Made by a program: the position numbers and the translations under genes. The notes beneath the pieces were generated by a model. That model was given only the letters and a program-made list of their open reading frames with translations. It did no database searches and was not told the DNA's origin. From NCBI GenBank assembly GCA_014529385.2, contig CM043942.1, positions 23,116,491-23,180,490 on the forward strand: 64,000 nt of DNA, given 5' to 3'. Of this stretch, positions 57,890 through 64,000 are shown in pieces; the stretch's first letter is position 1; the number at the start of each line of letters is the position of its first letter. Source of the stretch: Adiantum capillus-veneris. Taxonomy: Eukaryota > Streptophyta > Polypodiopsida > Polypodiales > Pteridaceae.

Positions 57890-58944
57890 ATTTTGCCAGT
57901 TTGCTGCGTTTGCAGAAATCTGATATGGTTGCTTCTTTGCCGCCTCTTGAAGCAACTGTCAAACATGTTTATGAAGGCTGTATTTTAGGTAAGATGCAGT
58001 GTTCTAAGTTTCCAAAGGATGGTTCAGTTCGGGCCACATGCAGGTTGCAGCTTGTGCATAGTGATGTTTGTGGACCCATGCAAACTCCGTCCTTGGGCAA
58101 TTACCTTTACTTCGTGACTTTCATCGATGATTACTCCAGGCATGCACGGGTATTTCCGCTTAAAGCGAAGTCTGAAGTTTTTATGTGCTTCAAACAATTT
58201 TTGGCTATGGCTGAAAATGTCTCGAAATGTACTATGGGCACCCTCCGTTCCGATCGAGGGGGGGAGTATATGTCTCATGAATGTAATGCATTTCTGGCTA
58301 GTCGTGGGATAAAACACCAATGAACAGTGCCTTATACACCTCAGCAAAATGGTGTTACTGAGAGGAAAAACACGTCACTCACGGAAATGGCACGATGTAT
58401 GGTCAAAAGTCAAGCTTCGCCGCATTCTTTTTGGCTTGAGGCCATCATGTATGCCACTTATGTACTTAACAGGTGTCCTACGAAAGCTTTGCAGTCTATT
58501 ACTCCATATGAAGCATGGCATGATAGAAAGCCTTCTATTGAGCACATGCGTGTTTTTGGTTGTTTGGCATATGCTTTGGTGCCACAAACACAGCGCAGAA
58601 AATTGGATGATAAGGCTGGCAAATGTATTTTTGTTGGTTATAGTGCTGAAAGCAAAGGTTACAGGTTGTATCATCCGCAAACAAAACGTATTCTGGTTTC
58701 ACGGGATGTAGTGTTTGTGGAAGATTCTGTTCAGCCCTTGCTATCATGTACTAGAGACAGTAATGTAAGCTCACAGGACATTTATGACACTTTGTTGCCT
58801 CTTTTCAGTGGTGGAAATACGAATGTAAGTTCCAATGAGGCAAATGTACAGCTTATGGGGGTTTCTGAAAATGTTACAAATCAGCCTATTACTGATGCAG
58901 ATGTACATGATGTACTTGATGAGGAAAGGGTTGAAAATGAGTAG
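57805..58944 (+). pseudogene. Copia 2 integrase
   Basis: Contains LWHARFGHLNFASLLRLQKS (pre-integrase), the zinc region, the catalytic core TFIDDYSRHARVFPL, LRSDRGGEYMSHEC and YTPQQNGVTERKN, and then FGCLAYALVPQTQRRKLDDK. TGA at 58321 (expected CGA) and TAG at 58942 (expected CAG) interrupt one continuous frame. Both are C-to-T type changes, as expected from deamination of methylated cytosine in silenced DNA. Confidence 0.88.
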
Positions 58945-58953
58945 GCTAAAGGT

Positions 58954-60632
58954 ATGCCAAAATGGCTGGTGCACACTTTGCGTGACAGTAAATTGGATGC
59001 ACCTTTGTCTAGTCGTACTCGTCCAAGCTCTCGCCATGCATCTTATGCATCAGATTGTTATGCTTTGGCTGTGTCTAGCTTACATGATGTTGAGGAGCCT
59101 CTGTCTTTTGATGAAGCACAGAATTCAGAAAATTGGATGGTTGCCATGCAATCAGAATATGATGCACTTATAAAAAATGACACATGGACTTTATGTGATT
59201 TGCCTCCTTGCAAAAAGGCCATTGGTACAAAGTGGGTTTACAAGTTGAAACGCAAGCGGATGGTGAGATCGATTGCCATAAGGCTCGACTTGTTGCAAAG
59301 GGTTATGCACAGCAAAAAGGCATAGATTATGAAGAGACTTTTGCTCCCACTTGTCATATGACTACTGTGCGTTCTCTATGTGCATTGGCAGCTCATTTTG
59401 GTTGGGATGTACATCAATCAGACATTGTTACTGCTTTCTTGAATGGTGACATATTTGAGGAAGTTTATGTAACGCAGCCTCGCGGTTTTGTCATAAAAGG
59501 ACAAGAGGACAAAGTGTGCAGATATAAGAAGGCTTTGTATGGGTTGAAGCAATCTCCTCGTGCTTGGTATGAGAAAGCTGACACTCATTTGGTTAAACGA
59601 GGCTTTCGTAATAGTCCAACAGAAAGCACATTGTATGTAAAGCGTGAGGGTGATGTACTTCTCATTGTGGTTCTTTATGTCGATGATTTGTTGATCGCTG
59701 GACCAAATGAGAGACATATTGCTGAATTTAAGGCTGATTTGAATGTTGCTTTCAAGATGAAAGATTTGGGACTGTTGCATCATTACTTGGGTATACAGTT
59801 TAAGCAGTGTGATGATGGTATTGCCTTGTGTCAGAAAAGTTACATAGAGACATTGCTATGTAAGTTTGGACTTGAGGATTGCAAACCTATTGCCACTCCC
59901 ATGGAAACAGGTTTGAAGTTGAGTCTACATGATGCTGGCGATCCTGCTGATGTCACTCTTTATCAAACTGTTGTTGGCTGCCTCATTTATGTATGCAACA
60001 CGAGGCCGGATATTCAGTTTGCAGTCTCACAGGTCAGCATATTTATGCATAGCCCAGGGTCTAAGCATTGGCAGGCTGTCAAGAGGATTTTCCGCTACCT
60101 TAGTGGCACTTTACATCTTGTCTTGTTTTATCCCAAGGGGGGATCATTGCCGCCAGACTTACATGCTTTTTCGGACTCAGATTGGGCTGGTTGTTTTGAC
60201 ACGCGAGTGTCCACAAGTGGTTTTTGTTTCATGCTTGGCAGTTCATGTATATCAAGGTTGAGCAAGAAGCAACCTACTGTGGCCACTTCGAGTTGTGAGG
60301 CTGAGTACAAGGCAATCTTCACAGCTACGGTTGAGTGTGTATGGCTCAGACGCCTTATGGCTGATTTGGGTGTTGGACAGGACACTGCCAACACTATCTA
60401 CACTGACAGTCAGAGCGCATTGGCAGTTGCGAGGAACCCAGTTTTTCATGCTCGCACAAAGCACATTGAGGTGCATTACCACTATGTCAGGGAAAGGCTC
60501 TCAGCAGGAGAGATCAGCTTGGCTTATGTGCCAACACAAGACAACCTTGCAAATTTTTTCACAAAGGCATTGTCTCGTGAGAAGCTTGAAGCTTTCCGCA
60601 AAGCTTTGGGCTTACTCCCCTTTGTGGACTGA
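58954..60632 (+). pseudogene. Copia 2 reverse transcriptase and RNase H
   Basis: RT begins in one frame (NWMVAMQSEYDALIKNDTWT) and shifts near 59250. From 59208 a single 474-codon frame runs to the natural stop at 60632. It includes KARLVAKGYAQQKGIDYEET, SDIVTAFLNGDIFEEVYVTQ, YGLKQSPRAWYEK, the active site LYVDDLLIAG near 59680, and RNase H with FSDSDWAG, SSCEAEYKAI and TDSQSALAVARNPVFHARTK. The active-site residues are intact in this half. Confidence 0.9.
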
Positions 60633-60707
60633 TCATGTCCTTAGAGCATGGCACTTCCCTTTACTCATGTGCCAGCTCTCGTTCACCGCATCACTCCACG
60701 AGGGATT

Positions 60708-60940
60708 TGTTACCATATACATGTGGTCGTGATGTGTGTGAACACACTAGGACCGCCGGGGCATTTTTTCCCTCTTTAGGAGGTTTTTTCCCCGTGCATT
60801 GTATACACTATATACGCCCATCACTCTAGGGCTATCTATCTTTCCATTGCATACTAAGTAACACACTCTCTATTGTGTGCCTTGAGATACCTTCGTCTTC
60901 TCCAAGCTGTGTGCGTTTCTCTGCAACCCTAATTCCAACA
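60708..60940 (+). repeat. 3' LTR of copia 2 (233 bp)
   Basis: Matches the 5' LTR with a nine-base insertion near 60808 and one C missing in a C-run. Confidence 0.95.
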
Positions 60941-61376
60941 AATCTTGTATCTGCTGAATTCTGACTCTATGTTGGTGACGATGTCGATGACGTCGATGCG
61001 GCGACGACGGGCTGAAAATGCAGATGCTGCAATCTGTGTTTTTCGGACTGAAACTGCAAACTTCAATGGATCCCACCGTGCGGCGAGGAATTGTTGCGGG
61101 AAGGTGAGATCTATGAGGTTCAGGACTTGTTCTGCTGTGTCTAAAGGCTGAAAACTAAAAACGATGGTCCTATGGCTGATTCTGTCGGGATGATCTGCAA
61201 AAACCTTGAGTTGTCCTGCAGATCAAAAACGCTAGAGCTGTTTCCTGTCCTACTACAAAAACGCTAGGTCAACTTAGCAAAATTGCCCTACCTACTTTCC
61301 AACAAAAGTCACTTAAAAATAATAAGTGAAAAATGTCAAAAATAGGGAAAATAGGTTTAATGCTATGGAAAATTTC

Positions 61377-62917
61377 TATAACCGGCCTGTACAACGTAGA
61401 GGGCGGTACTATTTCAATTACCTGTTAACTTTACACACAGCACTGAGAAGGGAAGAGAACACAGTTGCGTCCAGCGACTAGAATGTCACTGCGCATACGA
61501 GACCGACACCCTGTAGGCCCCAAAGACTGGCGCCCCTTTCGGTATTTCTTTATTCAAATTAAAGTAGACGATCCGACCATTTCGCACAAGCTTTCACAAA
61601 GCTGTCCAAACCTGGCGAGGGCTGAAAACGCAGGTTTTCGACCTGATTTTGGCAACATAACGGCGCAAAAACCCCTGTAGGTCAAAACACCTGTCTAGGA
61701 CGGATTCCCTCGCTATCTGGAAGCTTTCTAGTGAGCTGTCACAGAATTTCAGCGGGCTGTAATTCCCTGTTTTTCACTGCCGGGTGCCCAAAAGCCTGTA
61801 CACGCATCCCAAGGCTCTCACAAGGTTCCCCCGGTGTTCCCTTGCAGTTTAGGTGCGAAACCCTAAACCTACAGAAAAACACAGCAGGCTGTAATTCGCT
61901 GTTTCGGATCATTTTTAGCAGAGCGAACACGCCTATGCGTGTCCCAAGGGCTCCCGCACGCAACGGGACAGTTCCCCTGTGAATTGGACGAGTTTTCACG
62001 CGAGAAAACTCTCCAAACTCGCAATCTTTCGTGATGGAACTGTGCGTACCTGTGGGGGATTAGCAATTAGCTAATCCGGTTCCTATTCACAAGGCTCTTG
62101 CCTTGGCAAACGCGCATAAACCCCCAGAACTGTACATAGGTCAAATGAGAAGCCCACTAGTGGGGCATAACATACTGTACGTAGGGGAGAAAGAGAGCAG
62201 TATGTAGCGTGCGGGGCATCACTCCTGTCACCATACTGTGCATAGAGGGCAAGGTAAGCATTCCATAGCTTCTGTACCTGCTACAATCCACCTGAGGCTG
62301 AAAATGGCGCCCCCTTTGTTGATATGCAGCTCGTTTTTGCCTCCCAGAGTGGCAAAATCGCTCACAGGCTGACACGTCGCCCAGTTTCCGAGTTTGGGCT
62401 TTCCCTGCTAAAAATATCTCAACTGGTGCGTCAATTGACTTGGCAGCAGAGCAATAAAATGTTCCCCTTGTCATTCCAGAGCTAATGACGCGAACACATT
62501 TTCCGGTCAAAAGTAGCAGTTCCCTAAATTTTAGGAGATGCTTCCATGGCGTCCCTATCGGTCTCCTGACCATCATTGAAGACTACCATTTGACCAACAT
62601 CTACAATGTGGGTTAATTTACTGGCCCCTTTCAACTTATAAAGTTGCAGTGACTTGACGAGTGGCCCAGATTCCAGTTTGGCGCACACGAGCTTCCATAC
62701 TCATCAGAATTCAGTGCTAACTGGCCCGGGCGGTCCCTGTCTGACCGACCTAGATCCCCGATGTGAGAAACCCATTTGGCTGCAGCCGTTTCACACTGGC
62801 CATGCAATGTCCACTTGCACCTTTTCAAGGGTTTAGGGACAAACAAGTAAAAATAAAATAAATATATCTAATACTTATTTACGGAAGGCAACAGGAAAAA
62901 TACACCTCCTGGTGACA
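61377..62917 (-). mobile_element. Solo LTR (1541 bp), gypsy-like, TSD ATTTC
   Basis: Insertion within the LTR of the reversed family-B copy. ATTTC occurs on both sides (61372-61376 and 62918-62922). On the minus strand the insert starts TGTCACCAGG and ends GGTTATA, i.e. TG...TA where CA is expected. No internal retrotransposon sequence or partner LTR exists, so it is a solo LTR left by LTR-LTR recombination. A 36-base stretch (61516-61551) is identical to part of the gypsy 2 LTR (49003-49038) on the opposite strand; the rest does not obviously align. A palindrome-like GATTAGCAATTAGCTAATC lies at about 62058. Confidence 0.75.
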
Positions 62918-63138
62918 ATTTCCCTAATGGATTCTGACGAATTCTGATGGGAATGCTGATGATCATGTTGTGTGCAACCGAAGGATATGCATCTAATCTA
63001 AGTGACTGGTCATGCACGGATCTACTGACTCACAAAAGTGCCATATCACTTCCTATTCTAGACTGACTTGACTGAACTGAACCCTGGTCATGCTGTAGCT
63101 TGTCCACGGACACGTAGGGTTGGATGTGTCACGTGACA

Positions 63139-64000
63139 CTCCCACAGGAGATGAAGCACAACAAGGGAAAGCCTAAGAAAAAAAAGACTTCTCAAGGAAC
63201 CCCTCAGAGTTCACAAAACGCGCAGAATGGTAAGAACGGTAAGAATGGTAAGAACGGTAACTCTTCTAACCAATCTTCCAACAGTCTCTCAAAAAAGAAC
63301 TCTTCCAATGAACCTAAGGGTAAGGCTGACACAATTGCTAAACCTAAGCTCACTCCAGATGAAAAGGTAGCACAAGGAATTTTAGGAGGATACATCACGT
63401 CAGAAGAGCAAAGCACTTATTCTAAGGAAGGTCGTTGTTTTCATTGTCACATTAAGGGTCACATAAAAAGAACATGTCCTAAGCTTGACTCTAATGAATC
63501 TAAAGAATCCACAGAACCAACTTCCTCTGTCAATGCAATCAATGACAACACGAGTGTGCCCCAAGTTTCTCTTGACCCTTCCATTGATGAGTCTCTCACT
63601 AAATGTTACGGTCATATGACAGGGTAGCGTTTTGTCATATTGTTTGACCCAAGTAGTATGCATGATGTGATCAGTCCCTCTCTTGTTGAGAGAGCCCGCC
63701 TAGAGGTTAATTAGAAATCTCCTCTCGAGGTCTCTGGCTTTGCTCCCAGTATGGACTCTCTCATCACGAAAGAGGAGACTTGATGTGTTGTTTACAGTTC
63801 AACAAGCTGCTTTCCGTAGAAATTCTTTGTCTCTCCTCTCTCAAGATGTGATATGATTTTGGGCATTCGATGGTTTCGTGAGCATAACCCCCTCATTGAC
63901 TGGGCGGAAAATACGTTCTCTTTCAATGCCAAAAGTGACTCTCCCATTGTCATTCGTGGAGAGCAAGTTGTTCATTCTCCCTCTCTCATTGCTAATGTGC
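63139..64000 (+). mobile_element. Gypsy 3: gag and protease part, cut by the right edge
   Basis: Begins exactly at the outer end of the reversed family-B LTR. It carries gag C-terminal and protease sequence of another Ty3-type element and continues beyond the window. The 5' part of gag and any LTR are missing here, so the family-B copy may have inserted into it or recombined with it. No family-B target-site duplication can be tested because the other LTR is lost. Confidence 0.7.
63142..63990 (+). pseudogene. Gypsy 3 gag zinc knuckle and protease
   Basis: The frame through 63627 encodes a Lys/Asn/Ser-rich linker with an NGK NGK NGK repeat (63224-63258) and the zinc knuckle CFHCHIKGHIKRTCP at about 63436-63480. 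An in-frame TAG at 63625-63627 is followed, still in frame, by the protease start VILFDPSSMHDVISPSLVER. The usual D-S/T/P-G-A active site is D-P-S-S, so the Gly is lost. After a further stop, MILGIRWFREHNPLIDWAEN, the protease C-terminal end, is readable at about 63850-63910. Confidence 0.75.

Larger units (their letters stand above)
55772..60940 (+). mobile_element. Copia 2: complete Ty1/copia element, TSD AATCT
   Basis: A 5169-bp element. 5' LTR 55772-55998, primer site 56001-56012, gag-protease-integrase-RT-RNase H, 3' LTR 60708-60940. AATCT flanks both ends (55767-55771 and 60941-60945). It lies inside the LTR of the reversed family-B copy. The LTRs differ at about eight sites plus two short indels, so it is older than element D. 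Coding is broken by in-frame stops at 56478, 56940, 58321 and 58942 and by frameshifts near 56980, 57860 and 59250. Confidence 0.95.
47776..63138 (-). mobile_element. Family B, reversed copy, host of three later insertions
   Basis: Minus-strand family-B element. Internal region 47776-48603 and 55154-55406; primer site 55407-55418; 5' LTR 55420-55771, 60946-61376 and 62923-63138, ending in the diagnostic TGTCACGTGACA (minus strand) at 63138. Its internal end is truncated at 47776 against gypsy 1, so no 3' LTR remains. The coding N-terminus on the minus strand at 48390-48181 (MVITRSGMDTSLGGDEHERG) matches the inner copy. Nested inside are gypsy 2 (48604-55148), copia 2 (55772-60940) and a solo LTR (61377-62917). 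Confidence 0.85.

Noticed and set aside
61377-62917. Mutator-like insertion with a 9-bp duplication (GAAAATTTC/GACAATTTC)
   Set aside because: No terminal inverted repeats. The exact 5-bp ATTTC duplication with a TG start and a shared LTR island fits a solo LTR better.
1-64000. CRISPR array, prokaryotic operon or phage features
   Set aside because: Spliced plant gene structure, tRNA-primed LTR retrotransposons and LINEs show nuclear eukaryotic DNA. The repeats are microsatellites and LTRs, not spaced CRISPR repeats.

Overview
This is nuclear DNA of a land plant with a large, repeat-rich genome. The evidence is one intron-containing plant lipid gene (a digalactosyldiacylglycerol synthase, minus strand, about 24.8-26.9 kb) surrounded by nested Ty1/copia and Ty3/gypsy retrotransposons, an L1-type LINE and long CT/GA microsatellites. 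I lean towards a fern or another non-flowering lineage because of the LINE type, the chromoviruses and a bacterial-style amino-methyltransferase-like gene. The sequence alone does not prove this.

Layout. 1-4296: 5' part of a minus-strand copia element running off the left edge. 4297-6900: AT-rich DNA with no gene recognised. 6900-8970: minus-strand, intron-containing remnant of a MULE-like (DDE) transposase. 10.2-12.7 kb and 18.6-20.2 kb: plus-strand exon-like blocks. The second group encodes a beta-class N6/N4 amino-methyltransferase-like domain with a broken DPPY motif. The two groups are separated by a long CT tract, a GC-rich block and an almost full-length but dead LINE (about 13.4-18.4 kb). 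21.3-24.5 kb: short non-autonomous LTR element whose 5' LTR carries a 5'-truncated LINE copy. 24.8-26.9 kb: the galactolipid synthase exons.

28.8-64 kb is a stack of LTR retrotransposons. An old truncated chromovirus (gypsy 1) was invaded by a non-autonomous long-LTR element ('family B', outer copy), which was then invaded by a second member of its own family (inner copy, TSD AATGG). A young non-autonomous element with a tRNA-Asp-type primer site, a protease and WVPK repeats (TSD TAAGT) lies at 41.4-46.4 kb. A third, reversed family-B copy begins at about 47.8 kb. It holds a complete chromovirus in its internal region (gypsy 2, TSD CCTTG), a complete copia element in its LTR (copia 2, TSD AATCT) and a solo LTR (TSD ATTTC). 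The right edge contains the gag/protease start of another gypsy element.

Almost every element is defined here by LTR pairs, primer-binding sites and matching target-site duplications read directly from the sequence. Every autonomous element lying wholly inside the window is disrupted by stops or frameshifts. The best-preserved ORF in the transposon stack is the 513-codon ORF of the inner family-B element. Exon borders of host-type genes are judged by eye (GT/AG and reading phase) and may be off by a base or two.
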